64,000 bases of DNA from Gerris lacustris (taxonomy: Eukaryota; Arthropoda; Insecta; Hemiptera; Gerridae), in contig OX578280.1 in assembly GCA_951217055.1 (NCBI GenBank), positions 43,589,882-43,653,881 on the forward strand, written 5' to 3'. Position 1 is the stretch's first letter. Each line of letters begins with the position of its first letter. Shown in pieces: positions 14,574 to 25,844 of the stretch. Below the pieces are notes generated by a model. It was not told the DNA's origin. It did not search any database and was given only the letters and a program-made list of their open reading frames with translations. Made by a program: the position numbers and the translations under genes.

Positions 14574-14859
14574 ATTTTGCTTCCGAGTTCACCGAAGGTA
14601 ACGGAAGCTATGTGATCGTTCTGAAGAACGAAAATATTTTTTATCTCCGATTTCAAAAATTCCAAGACAGAAATCCGTTTCAGACATCAGGGAACATTTT
14701 TGGTCCCGTGTCTGTCTGTCGGTCTGTCTGATTTATTACTGAAAATAAATCTGATTTTATTTAAAATCGAATACAAAAAGTTAACCCTTTTTAAATTTAC
14801 CGGATTTGTCTTGGAATTTTTGAAATCAGAGACACCTTCGGTAAGCTCAGAAGCAAAAT
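14574..14859 (+). mobile_element. MITE-A, full-length reference copy
   Basis: About 286 bp with imperfect ~26-bp terminal inverted repeats: ATTTTGCTTCCGAG with ACCGAAGGT at 14574-14599, and the reverse complement (ACCTTCGGTAAG then CAGAAGCAAAAT) at 14834-14859. The left end contains nested palindromes (TTCCG...CGGAA and ACCGAAGGT), followed by GATCGTTCTGAAGAACGAAAA and the GTGTCTGTCTGTCGG track. It has no coding capacity. Other copies are at 4372, 6405, 20860, 42682, 45190 and 53250. The transposase superfamily cannot be assigned from these ends. Confidence 0.7.
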
Positions 14860-14951
14860 TTATTGTTATTTGTTGATACCGTTGACTCCTCTCCTAATTC
14901 AATTTTTGACATAAAACCCCAAGGTGACATCTTCAGATCTGAGAGACTCAG

Positions 14952-14989
14952 AACCACGCGAGTTCACCTTCAGGTGAACTCGCGTGGTT
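14952..14989. repeat. Perfect 18-bp hairpin
   Basis: AACCACGCGAGTTCACCT (14952-14969) and its exact reverse complement (14972-14989) are separated by only two bases. It is GC-rich against an AT-rich background and lies just upstream of the BEL relic. It could be a cruciform or a retained terminal structure of that relic; the role is unknown. Confidence 0.85.
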
Positions 14990-14999
14990 GTTGAGAGAT

Positions 15000-15960
15000 G
15001 GTTGTGAAGAGACAAATTGTAAGTTGCAAGTATTACCGAAATTAGGATTTTAGAAGAATTAAAGAGTAGAGGAATTCATATAAATGACGTAGGACAATCA
15101 GACATGCCAATAGACATTTTGATAGGGGCAGATGGGATAGGAGAAATATTTAGAGGGATAGTTGTCAAATTATATTGTGGTTTAGTAGCGATAGATACCG
15201 AGCTAGGATGGTCAGTTATTGGTAAAACTCAGTCAAGAAGTATAACTCCAGAGCTCTGTATAGCTACGCTTCTTTCATTGGAAGAAACAGAGATAGCACA
15301 CCAATGGTGGTTAGATGCTGAAATAAATTTAGATCAGAAAGAAAAGAAGTCACAGTTGAAGAGAGCTACTAAAGAGCATTTTTTAGAATCGGTTAAATTA
15401 AGCATTGCTGCAACACCGGTTAGACCAGTGTTTGATGCCTCTTGTAGAGAGAAGGGAAATCCTTCATTAAATAAGTGTTTGGAAAAGGGGCCAAATTTAA
15501 TTTCTAGCATCAGGTTAATGAAAAATTTGTTAAAAAAAAATACTAGGTAGGGCAGTTTTATGTTTTGAGCAGATGAGTACCAAGTAGCGTTCTTTGCGAG
15601 AGCGGGGAGTCCAGTACAGTTAAATTGAACGAAGTAGTAGCTCTGAATAAAAGAAGCTCCGTGCGCAAAATATTGCCTCAAGAAGCGATTTTGCAAAAAT
15701 TATATCGGGATGGTTACCACCAAGAGACCACACAGTGATGCTACGAAAAGGATTGAATGGCTATTAGCTCTGGTGGTCGATATTGAGCAAGTACAGATGG
15801 CGGCCGACGGTTGATCAAGCTTAAGACTGCGTCAGGAGAGATGACCAGACCTGTACAAAGGTTATACCATATACAGGTACATTCTGAAGAAATGCAGGCA
15901 CCCGCCACCAGCTTCTCGGTGTGGAGGATGTTAGATGTTGCCAGGGTTTTTTTTAATGTT
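15000..15960 (+). pseudogene. Degraded BEL/Pao retrotransposon with internal deletions
   Basis: The frame at 15104-15550 starts inside the BEL aspartic-protease C-terminal region (motif DILIGADG, then ELGWSVIG), runs through a divergent linker, and jumps to the start of reverse transcriptase (PVRPVFDAS, then NKCLEKGPNL), so several hundred codons are missing. After a stop at about 15548, a short frame at 15811-15900 matches the integrase C-terminal region (KTASGEMTRPVQRLY). RNase H, the integrase core and most of RT are absent. It is older than the element at 27267. I see no paired LTRs. Confidence 0.8.
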
Positions 15961-17235
15961 TATATTTTAATTATTGTTTTTGTGTCAAAGAAAATATAAT
16001 GTCTGACTCGTTTAAGATTCGAAGAAAAGAGTTTCATTTTTTGAGTAAAAATAATTTAAATATTTTAAGTGTAAGAACTTATAGTTCTATTAAGTTGTTC
16101 TTACATTAGTAGAAGCGTCGAGCCTGTGCTATTTGGCCGTTTTCTATTATATTTGGCATACATGTACAGAAAAATTATGCCATGTAGCGAAATTGAGCTC
16201 ATAACGGGGAAACGGTTGCGACGATTTTGTTTAAAAATGTTAATTTTGTGGTCCTGTTTTGTTTAATACTAATCTAATCATGTAAGTCGTTTTTCCAGGA
16301 AACAAAATAACTTTTTAAGCATGTTTAGTAGTAATTAAACTTAGTAATTGTAATTAATATAGTGTCACTCTGTATTTGAAAAAGTTTTTTCGAGTTAGTC
16401 GTCGATATTTTCATCTTTTTTTTTGTAAAGTAATAATATTCTGGAAAAGAGAGTAAACTAAATGCTTAATCTAGCCCACTAATTAGGATCTTGTAAATTT
16501 ATTTATTGGTCTTTTGTTTTAAACTATTAAGGAATTTAATTTAATTGCTAGGCCTACAAGATAATAAGAAACATACTAATACCCAGCATGAGCTCCGCGC
16601 GGGTTGTGGGGGAGAAAGCTAGTATTTTGTAAATCTTTTCAAAAGTCAATAATTTATATGACTTCTATTCTGTTTTTCTTTCTTCTCTGGAAATTAATTA
16701 CTGAATTTTTTAAGTGACTGAATTATAATTTTACGAGCCCTTAGACCCTTGGCAACGGGCTTAAGTATATATTTAGAAAAAAATTAAATTAAGTAAATCA
16801 ATTTAGATAAGCTGTTGTTATTATATGTATTTGAACAAAACAAACATTTATTTTTATCGGAATAAATTATGTTTTCCTTGGCTTAGCAATATCAAATCAT
16901 TTTGAGGTGTGTCGTTGGGATACTTGTTTTGTTCAATTGTACCCCCTCCCCCTATTGCGGGGAAAATTCGTTTCCAAGGGCTAATAAAGTTATTATGAAA
17001 GTTCTGTGGAACTGCTATAATTAAAATGTAATACACCTTTATGGTATTTTAATAATTATGTATGCTTAATTATATAAATTTAATCTGTTTCAGGTATGAA
17101 GAAGTTGAATATTGTTATTACTGAATAGGTATGTGTATTTATTTATGTTTAGTATAATAATTAGTTTTTTCCCCTTTTTACTTTCTTTTATGCGTAGTAT
17201 ATTTAGAGAGAAAGTATTGTGTTACCTTAATAATT
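15961..17235. other. Non-coding stretch with one element end
   Basis: At 16590-16622 the sequence CTCCGCGCGGGTTGTGGGGG leads to AGAAAGCTAGT, an element end resembling those at 2655-2690 and, reversed, 54573. At 16125-16210 a TTTGGCATACATGTACAG track with AACGG downstream resembles 17925-17945, part of a diffuse repeat. No gene. Confidence 0.5.
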
Positions 17236-17375
17236 CCATTAAAATCACAGGGACGTACTTTTTAAGGTTCGTAGATGATTAAGCATACCGTTATAATTAT
17301 GTTTTGTTTTCTTCGACCTCAGGGGTCCCTGGTTCGATTTCCTGGGGGGTCACAATGTTTTTTATCGGTAATAAC
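17236..17375 (+). mobile_element. SINE fragment with tRNA-like B-box
   Basis: GGTCCCTGGTTCGATTTCCT at 17326-17345 is a good T-arm/B-box, followed by CACAATGTTTTTTATC, as in the fragment at 10690. The upstream 70 bp may be the rest of a decayed tRNA head, but no A-box can be placed with confidence. Confidence 0.4.
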
Positions 17376-18824
17376 AACTAGATAAACTACATTTTTCAGG
17401 AAATTTTATTGCTCCACCATAAGGTATAATCATGAATTATATCAAAATTTTAGGACTAGCCATTATATATTGATTGGGGGGGGGGGGTTTGTTTTGGGTA
17501 TATTTTGATTCTAAACCAATAAAGAATGCAAAATTTAAAAAAGCATATATAATATATATTTGTATCCTACTCTTCACCTGCTTTCATTTGTTACCCCACT
17601 CAAAATTTAAAAAAATATAAATTTTTTGTCACATTTTTGCGAATTGCCCTTGCGCATATTTTTCCTATGGTTGGGTAAAAAAGTTGCCTAAGTGTTTTAA
17701 ATTTCAGCTCTTTGGCTTAAATGGTTCGGGTGCTATCAACCAAAGAGCGTCGGACAGACGGACATATTACCCTTTTGATTGATTCACTTGTTTTGAGATC
17801 CTCAGAGTCAAAGAGTAGTTTTTACAAGGGTTTTTTTAAAAAATGTTTATATGTCAAATATTGTCTCTAGTCTGTTGTTTTGCGTCTGTGCAGACACTTA
17901 GACCTAAATTGCTCGACCGATTTCGATGAAATTCGGCATACATGTACTCCGATACTAAATCGAGAAATTAATTTTAGCCATTAATTTAGGGCTTACCTCT
18001 CTAAATGAAAGAATCTAATCATATAAGTTGTATATATTTAGTTGCATATAAAAGTCTAGTTTTCGAGGTATCGGTTAAAAAAAAATTTATTTTGCCTAAA
18101 ATCACCCGTTGAACATTTAAATAAATATGATTAATAATAAATTCTTTAAATTAGGTTTTATGGGATTTAAATACAGTATGGGTCTTTTTTATTATTGCCT
18201 CCCCCCCCCCTCCAATATTACTATGTATAATGTGTAGTGAAAACGTTATGTTCAATGTTGTTTGACCGATTTTTTAATGTTCATTGAAATAAGTTTAAAA
18301 TCTTATTAGATCCTTATATTTCTGTTTTCATAATCAAATTTTTATTGGTAAAAAAAATTAACAGATAGATCGGAGGTTAAAAAATAATTTGTTCATAAAA
18401 TGAAAGAAGATGTTTAGACTGATTAACACGAACTAAACAAGTCTATTCCTAGAAAGGAAGGCGACATTTAAAAAAGAGGGAAATAAAATTAACGGGGGAA
18501 AATTGTAATGAAAAATAAAAGCAGAGTTGATGTTTTTAAGAGGGAAGTCTGGATTAATAGCTTTAGGAGTTAAAGCTGCTCCAGGCAACAGAAACACCGA
18601 CACTCGCTTCCACATCTCAAACTATTTTTAACACACTCCCAAGAAAATATTTTTCTTTTTATTTTCAATGGGAATAACAACAACCATGTGATGTTTTTTT
18701 TTTTAACAGAAACATCCCCTGTTTAATTCTGAAATAGGGTAGACTATCAGTCAATGAAATCTATTTAAATCAGAGTATCAAAGAATTAACTTCATTCGGA
18801 AAAAATCACTGAGTCTACACTTAG
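17376..18824. other. Non-coding stretch with homopolymer G and C runs
   Basis: A G run at about 17475-17487 and a C run at about 18204-18213. Diffuse repeat sequence at 17875-17950 (CGACCGATTTCGATGAAATT). No gene is supported; the 60-residue frame at 18433-18615 is unremarkable. Confidence 0.5.
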
Positions 18825-19090
18825 TAGTACGACTTATTCATGAAACTAGTAGTATGAGGTTTATTCATAAACGTATATAGTATTCTTTTGGGCCTGATGA
18901 TGCTTCAAGAGGATGTGAAATATTGCAAAAAGTGGTAGTTGTTTTTATTAATACCCTAAAGACCTGACATAAATAATTAAAGTATAAACGTCGTTGTACG
19001 ACTTATTCATAAAACTAGTTGTACGACTTAATCATAAACGCAGAAGTACGACTTATTCATAACTAGTAATACAGTACGACTTATTCTTAA
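18825..19090 (+). repeat. ~24-bp minisatellite interrupted by an inserted fragment
   Basis: A unit near GTACGACTTATTCATAAAAC, usually followed by TAGT, recurs at about 18827, 18849, 18994, 19020, 19046 and 19075. Between copies two and three (about 18873-18990) lies unrelated sequence containing TGATGCTTCAAGAGGATG and GAAATATTGCAAAA, which is the end module of the long-inverted-repeat family at 52087. Confidence 0.7.
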
Positions 19091-19851
19091 ATCGAAGATA
19101 AAATTAACAATTTTCCTGTACAAAAATCGGTGTGTCAAACTCAAACACAACTTTCTTATATAGATACTGATTTTAAATTCAATAATATCTAATTTAATTA
19201 CTTAATTTAAAACATTTGAAAAAGTGTTTAACAGGTGATTATTAACACCTCTCTTTTCGATTTTCAGCAAAATCATATTTCTTATGATCAATAACTCGAA
19301 ACATATTTTTTACGGGAATACGACTTAAATGGTTAGATTCGTATTCAAATAGAGTAAATGGACAACATTTTAGATTTTTTTTTAGTCAGAATCATTGAAA
19401 GCATTTTTGAGAAATAATTTTGTTTAATTTTTTTAAGGGGAGTAGCGCCTCCAATTTTGGACTAAAATTTTATTCACAATTTCGTATCTTGATACGATTC
19501 TTCTGAACATGTGTACCAAATTTTATAAACATCAGTCCAGTGGTTTAGATTCCACTTGTCTGCACAGAAGTATTTTTTTTTTTTTAATAACAGTTTTTGG
19601 ACTCAGTGGTCCTTAAAACGTGAAAATCTATCAATATCTAAATGTTTTCATGCTATAAGAATAATTTTTCTCTATGAATTTTTCTTTATGCTATGTATAT
19701 TATGATAAAGTAAAAACAAAACCTAATAGTTCATAATAATGCATATATAGATTATCGATTGTAAATCGAATAAAAATTGAGGATAATGTGTATCAGGTAG
19801 TTGATTTTTGATCACTTTATTTATCAACGTTGTAGTAGGAATTAACACCTG
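19091..19851. other. AT-rich non-coding DNA
   Basis: Diffuse repeat sequence at 19500-19565 (CCAAATTTTATAAACATCAG followed by GTGGTTTAGA); otherwise nothing I can name. Confidence 0.5.
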
Positions 19852-19855
19852 TTAA

Positions 19856-20113
19856 GGTGGCCACAGACGTCGTTCTTTTTGGCAGTTTTAACCGTACAAA
19901 CACGAACAACGAAGGTAGCCATAAAACCCGTACTTTTTGACTGCGTCGTCCCACTCACGAGCCGATTTGAACGACACGTTCAATACGGACGGTTAAAATC
20001 AAGCTGCAGCAGATATTTTTGAACGCCGGCAAGAAGGACGGTTTCTAGCCACACACCGACAGTTTTACCCGTACGGTTAAAACTGCCAAAAAAGAACGAC
20101 GTCTATGGCCACT
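19856..20113. mobile_element. MITE of 258 bp flanked by TTAA
   Basis: Terminal inverted repeats of about 45 bp: GGTGGCCACAGACGTCGTTC at the left, and at the right GAACGACGTCTATGGCCACT in reverse complement, continuing inward as GGCAGTTTTAACCGTAC on both sides. TTAA abuts both ends (19852-19855 and 20114-20117), as expected for piggyBac-type insertion, although TTA/TAA (Harbinger type) can also be read. It is GC-richer than its surroundings and non-coding. Confidence 0.8.
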
Positions 20114-20859
20114 TTAATGGTTTTAGTGGTTGAAGTCAGCTGTTTCTTTGCTTTATTCAAAAATAATAATAAGTAGAAAAAGAGAGTTATTCTCTTGGGA
20201 AGTAAGAAGAGTTAACTTTGAGAAAGAGAGAATTGCATTAAATAAAATGTTATGTCTTAATCCTTTCTGTTAACTAAATTGTAATCTTTATTAAGACATA
20301 ATGGAGATGCAACGAATTGTAACTTTGCGCTGCTTTAATTAAGTATAAAAATTTAATTTAACTTGACAATTTAGTATTTTATTAAATTGATTAATTTAAA
20401 AGTTTTTAGTTGTGACTACTATTATTAATTTTAACAATGTAATTAAATTGACTGTTTTACCTATAATATAGATCTATACACTATCTTCAACGAAAACCTT
20501 AGTTCCAGACCCCCTCTGAAAAAAAGTCAGCCTATTTACATAGTGGCCAAGTCTGCTGTTTCTTTAGTTGATAACCTCACTTCTCTTTTATTTTATTCCT
20601 TATAATTTGACCAGTTTCTGGAAAGTAGGCATAAATCAGACTTAGCCGCAAAGTAGATTTCACTACTTTGATAGGTTAATTTTTTTAGGAGGGGGCTGGA
20701 AAAGTTAGTGATTTAGTAACAAATTGACTAAGAATAATTTTTTTCGTTGATTTGTTACAGTGTAGAGCGAGAGCACAAAAATTGCAATTTTCAAGGACAC
20801 AATGGCACAAAGATGAATTGGTCCATAGTAGATCGAATATATTTTTGTTAATAAAATAA

Positions 20860-20935
20860 TATTTTTGCTCTTCAGAACGATCACATAGCTTCCGTTACCT
20901 TCGGTAATCTCGGCGGCAGCAAAAAAATTAAAAAA
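20860..20935 (-). mobile_element. MITE-A fragment, reverse orientation
   Basis: Contains TCTTCAGAACGATCACATAG and CTTCCGTTACCTTCGGTAAT, the reverse complement of the MITE-A left end; the rest of the element is missing. Confidence 0.7.
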
Positions 20936-22292
20936 GGAATCAATTTTAAAATATTAGTTTAACTAGATTCTCTATTCTATTGGTAGAAAAAAGTTAGTCG
21001 AAATAAAAACTTAGTTTAATTTAATTTTTACGAAAATTGTCATTTGAATAAAGATGGAGATAATGATTCTAAAGTCGTTTAGATAAAGTAAATTGTAGTA
21101 GATAGAGTATGTAAATTATCCAACTATTTTTGAAGCAACAATGTGCATTTTTTTGTTTCTTCACAAAACACGAATAGAAAAAGAAATATATAAAAGTGAA
21201 AAGAGAGAAAATATTTATACAAGATGGGGAGAAAACAAGATAGAAAGAAAACAAGATTGTATAGAGGAAAAGGATATTAGATAATTCTAGCAGAGTCGAG
21301 GAGCCGGGAAAGAGAGAGAGAGAGAAAAAAGGGAAATATTATTTTTTTAAGTTTCTTTTAGCGAGAGAGGGAGACTATCCACTTAAGAGACTGTGGGAGT
21401 GATACGGATAATGCAAGGAACAAGTTAGGCGTCGGAACACCCAGCAAATAAGAAGGGTAAAGGAAGAAATGAAAAATTAATAATGCATATGACACCGGAA
21501 GGGGGGGAAGGTTAGGGGTTAGGATCGTTCCTAGTAAGGTTTAGGACCAATTTCTCGCCGGCTCCCTGTGTCGGAGGAACAAGGATCGCCTGATTCATAA
21601 ATCAGGAAATTCAGGGTTGTTTTTTCTCCTACCCTCCTTCCCAACCCAATAACCCAGAAATTGGTTTTTCTATTGTTTATTGCTTCTTTTTTCTTTCTTT
21701 TTCTATCCTTGGTGTGTCTGCGGAGTTTCAAAAACACCCTGGCGTAGTTTCACCATGAGAAATCCCCCTTCAACATACACCCTCCACCTTCGGCAAGAGA
21801 AAAGAAAAACATACTTCAAACTCTTTCTTCTCACGCCTCTACCTGTCTCATAAATAGTCAGTAGTTTTCTACCGAACTGGCTTTCATGAAGTTCACTTTT
21901 TTTTTTATTTGGTCTTTGCCTTTTTTTATTATCTATCGGCACCATTTCACTAATCCTTTTTTCTATTTTACTCTTTACAACAAACCAATATATCAAACTA
22001 AAGACAACTTTACTTAAACTTTTCTTCTTTCAATGAAACTGAACAAGTTTATAAGAAATTGAATGTAATCAATTTTGGTATCTTTTCTTTTTAATCTTGC
22101 TAGACTGCAACAAGTAATTTGAGGATGGCTCGGATCAGGCCCCTTACGTAATAGTATGATTAGAGTGTGGAAAACATATAAAGTTTTTATATGTTGATAT
22201 GACATAAATGTTCAAGTTAAAGTTTTATGTTTTTTTACCTCTATAGCTATGATCTAACCCTGAGTGGTTCTCGATCCTAGGGCTCAATTACT

Positions 22293-22309
22293 GGGGGGGG
22301 GGGGGGGGG
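22293..22309. repeat. Poly(G) run
   Basis: Seventeen consecutive G residues. Together with similar runs at about 17475, 35489 (C) and 42859 it is a local source of quadruplex-prone and assembly-error-prone sequence. Confidence 0.9.
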
Positions 22310-22949
22310 AGCACCACTAGACGGAAGTTCCAACCCGAAAATATAATAGTCTCGGCTCCCCTGTAACATGTGGAGACATAATATAGTGGTTAGAATAAGA
22401 TGAACTGCTGCTGTCGTGGCAAAGAATTTTTAATTTTTAGGTTTTCCAGTGATAACCTAGAAAGCATTTGGAAACACTAACTAGGTTGACCGAAAAGGAA
22501 AAGTAACCGAACAGCAGACCTATATCTGTTCCTAAACCCTCGGTTATTTTAGCCATCGTCTTGGGTGGTTGCAACCGCCTCGGCCCAGCTCAGATCATGG
22601 TTAGTTCGGTTAGTGTCCGTAAAATGTTAACTTCTATTATTGGCACTATTTTATAGTTATTTATAAATTAAAAACTTTTTTACTTCTGGTACTCCTTCAT
22701 TTTGTATCATTTCTGTCCTTCTTCATCCTTTATTTTGTAATTAAAAAATCATCGAATGTAGTCCACTTAAGTACGAATCTAACTAACCATATTTATGTAA
22801 AAAAAAATGTATAGACCTTTTTGTATAGTTTTTATTGTATGTCCTGTCTCCTTTTTAACGAATAGGACTATTTCACATATTCGCCGCTGGGTCGGTATTT
22901 TAATGTTTAATAATTTGTGAGAAGATATTTCCATGTTTGTAATCATATT

Positions 22950-24375
22950 TCTCCTCGATCTTTGATTACTTCATTTCCAATTTCATCTGGCCCTGGAGCT
23001 TTCTTACTTTTTAACTTCTTCAACACTTATCTAACTTCATCAGCTCTTACATCTATTTAGCCTCTCGTTTCAGATGTAGATTTAATGTGTGAGCCCGACG
23101 TATATAAAATATTTTCCCTTTATAAGCTCTATAGGTAATATTTTTTAATAACTACACCGACTATTACTTTTTTTTTATTTAAGACCTCTGTTGCGCCTCT
23201 TTTCAAAGAGGTCTCCCTGTAGCTATTTCTTTTTTCACTAATTTTATTACTTTGTTTCTAGTGAGTATTTGTTTTGCTTTTTCTTCCTTAGCTTTTTGTA
23301 GTTCCATAATAATTTTCTTTCTAATAAGGTTTTTGATCCTGTAGACTCTATTTCTTCTTTTGTTCTTTTTATACCTACCTTTTTTTTTTTAGCATTTGAC
23401 CGTTTCTGTAATAAGTTCAATGTTTCTTCAGAAATTTTGTGCAGATAACTTTTCTTTTTGAGTTTATCATTATTTTCTTTCTGCGTGCTTTAAGGGCTAT
23501 TATTAGGAGTCTGAATGAATTTGTCTTATATTTTTTGTATATCAATCTAGTTTATCTTAGCTTTATGAAGGATTTTTCTAAACTTCTTGAAAACTCCTTT
23601 ATTATTTCTATTTGGAGGTATAAATTTTCTATTGTGGCCACGAAAATTCCATGTTCTCTTCACTTTTTTAATATTAAGAGTCAATCTTACCATTCTATGG
23701 TCCAAGCTAAAACTCAGTTTTTTAACAACTGAAATTTTTTTACTTCCCTAAGTGAGCTAATAAAAATTTAATCTAGTTGATATTTTTCCTTTTTAGCGGA
23801 AATCAAAGTCCAGTTTTTACTTGATGTTTTCCTCATAAAAAAAGTTTCCAATTTTCAACCTTAAGGCCTTTGAATATCTATAATCCTTATTCCTCCTTTA
23901 TTTTTATTTCCTTCTACAAATTTCCCATAATATCTTCTTCGCCTGGTATTTTTAGACCTAGTCGTTCGTTAAAATCTTCTAGTAGAACCCGTGTGTAATT
24001 TTTCTTTCAGTTGAGATAACTTTCTCATTAAGTAATTGGTAGATATAATCTTTATCTTTGTCTGATGTCTCTGCTATAGGGGAGTATGTATGTACTAGAG
24101 TTAGTTTCTTCTAAGTCTGTTAAAGTGATAGGAAGTTTTGCTAAACTTGTATTTATTTCTTTAAACTTAATAACATTATTTGTCTATTTCTTGTCTACTA
24201 AAAATAACCTACCCTAGCTTGGCCTTTATCAGCATTAGAATTCGTAAATATGTTACGTGTTAAGTCTCACCTCCGCTATGCTGACTATGTCTTATTTCAT
24301 TTTGCTGATGGCTAACTCCTGCTTTATATGTATTTTTTCTCCAAGTAATGTCCCTGTGTTCAAATCAGCGATCCT
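22950..24375 (-). pseudogene. LINE retrotransposon relic: endonuclease and start of reverse transcriptase
   Basis: Read on the minus strand from about 24375, conceptual translation in shifting frames gives the apurinic endonuclease order: an N-terminal DIVSIAEVRL block (about 24290), a YSPIAETSDK block (about 24080) and the C-terminal DHRMVRLTLN block (23702 downward). Further on, KAPGPDEIGNEVIK at about 22960-23003 is the RT-start motif of many LINEs. Stops and frameshifts are frequent and the RT core (YADD box) is not found, so it is a dead 5' part. The EN type resembles RTE/CR1-like LINEs; clade assignment is tentative. Confidence 0.75.
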
Positions 24376-24404
24376 TACCTAATCCTTAACATTGTTTTTT
24401 CCGG

Positions 24405-24408
<4 letters not shown>

Positions 24409-24453
<45 letters not shown>
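24409..24453. repeat. Poly(T) tract
   Basis: Forty-five T residues lying between the LINE relic and the Gypsy gag relic. On the minus strand this is a poly(A) stretch just upstream of the LINE endonuclease. Confidence 0.95.
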
Positions 24454-24454
<1 letters not shown>

Positions 24455-24759
24455 TATTTACTCTGTTTTCATTGTTTTTACTTATAGCGTGTGTATTTGA
24501 ATGTGGTACTGGAGGTTTTATAGCAGGGACTGACACATTTTCTCCGTTCTCCTCGGATAGATTTTCTTTTCCTGTTTCCTGGGTGTCATTGGGTTGAGAT
24601 TTACGTAAGAATCTGTCGAGATTGTTTGGTTTAAAATTATTGTTGAAACCTTTGACCTTGATAGATTGAATAAAGGTTTTCTAACATTATTATCTGGAGA
24701 AAATTCTTCACCTCTATAAGTTCTACCTCTCTCTTGCTTTCCTTCCATGCCCTTCTAGT

Positions 24760-25490
24760 TCCTGTAGAGGTGTTAGTTTAACGTTGATTACCATTTTATC
24801 ATAGTTGTCGGGAATTGTTTTATTAGCTCATGTTGCCAGTCTACGTTTTCTTTCCCTACAAAGAGCTGATCCCTAATTCTCTCTTCTTTGGATTTACCAA
24901 AATCACAGTGCCCCGCTAACGATTTCAATTAATTGATGTACTGTGTTAGTGAATCAGATGGTCTCTGAAACCTCAATGAAAATTCTCGTCTTTCTCCCTG
25001 GATAAACACTTTTTTCCATAAAAATTGTTTAAAACTAATTTTAGATCCCTGTAGTTAATTTTGTTGATGTCATCTGGCCGAAAATGATCTACTAATAATT
25101 TGTAAGCCCCCGATCCAATTTTTGAAAGTAATAAAATCGATTTTATATTTGAACCCCCCTCTATGTCGATTCCATGTAATATGAATTCTGTTTCAAATCT
25201 AGCGATGTAGTATTCCCATTCCTCATTTCCCTGGTCAAAGGAATTAAATTTAAAGTCCTTATAATTTATTGGTTTGCCTGTGATGGCGGTACATGCTTAT
25301 GACTATGGACAATACAATCAGTGGTTATCGATTGAGGTGAACCTTGGTGTTGTTTAGATGGCCCCACATCTTCACCAGATGACTCGTCCTCTTCCAAAAC
25401 TGAATTGTTTTTCCTTTGTTGGGCCCTGGTTTTCTTTGGTTCTTGTTCGTTGCTAATTCGTTGCGTTTTCTTTTTTATTTTTTACCTCGT
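24760..25490 (-). pseudogene. Ty3/Gypsy-type gag relic
   Basis: On the minus strand from about 25300 the translation gives a retrotransposon Gag core: a WEYYIARFE block, a LLSKIGSGAYKLL block, then SLRFQRPSDSLTQYI, LKSLAGHCDFG and ERIRDQLFVG. This order (Phe/Gln-rich helix, Cys-Asp-Phe, then Arg-Asp-Gln-Leu) is typical of Ty3/Gypsy Gag capsid domains. At least one stop and frameshifts interrupt it. Upstream, at about 25486-25497 (minus strand TTTGGCGACGAGG), lies a possible primer-binding site. Protease, RT and integrase are missing. Confidence 0.7.
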
Positions 25491-25497
25491 CGCCAAA

Positions 25498-25844
25498 TGA
25501 AGTATAACACAAGTTCATTACAACTCCAAAACAAGACTGGTTTATTTTATGTCATTTCACAACAACACAACATTTGACAGCTCAAGTCAATACAACAATT
25601 AATAAATACAAAATTCGAAATTCCATACACTACAATAGTTATACGTCAATTTCCTTCTTTATTTCTAAATATAGATAAACAATTGTGAGAGTGTGTTTAT
25701 GTGTGTATATATATTTACTAATACATTTTCCTAGTTTATCACATGTAATAGTGACTATTTAAAAAAAAAAGTTAGCCTCATGTTATTGGGAAAATTTATG
25801 AAGAAACCCCTACGTGGGAAGGCAAAATATTGCGACTTTTAAAG
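25498..25844. other. Possible decayed LTR and flank
   Basis: If the site at 25486-25497 is a primer-binding site, an LTR of the Gypsy relic should lie directly beyond it; the sequence there begins TGAAGTATAACACAAG. No second LTR copy is found in the window, so this cannot be confirmed. Confidence 0.3.

Larger units (their letters stand above)
20118..22940. other. Non-coding stretch
   Basis: Apart from the MITE-A piece at 20860 and a 17-base G run at 22293-22309, I see no supportable feature. Minus-strand frames between 21531 and 22205 (60 to 97 residues, rich in Lys and Arg) show no recognisable domain. A GA-rich patch lies at 21310-21335. Confidence 0.5.

Noticed and set aside
15334..15696. 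120-residue minus-strand frame
   Set aside because: Antisense shadow of the BEL relic, which has clear protease and RT motifs on the plus strand.
18895..18935. Another hammerhead (CCTGATGATGC...GTGAAATATTGC)
   Set aside because: CUGAUGA-like letters are present, but there is no stem II/GAAA arrangement or cleavage-site stem; the sequence belongs to the long-inverted-repeat family.
21531..22205. Host gene on the minus strand from adjoining 60- to 97-residue frames
   Set aside because: Composition is low-complexity Lys/Arg; there is no recognisable domain and no consistent splice signals between the frames.
23439..23732. 97-residue plus-strand frame
   Set aside because: Antisense to the LINE endonuclease C-terminal region; no independent features.
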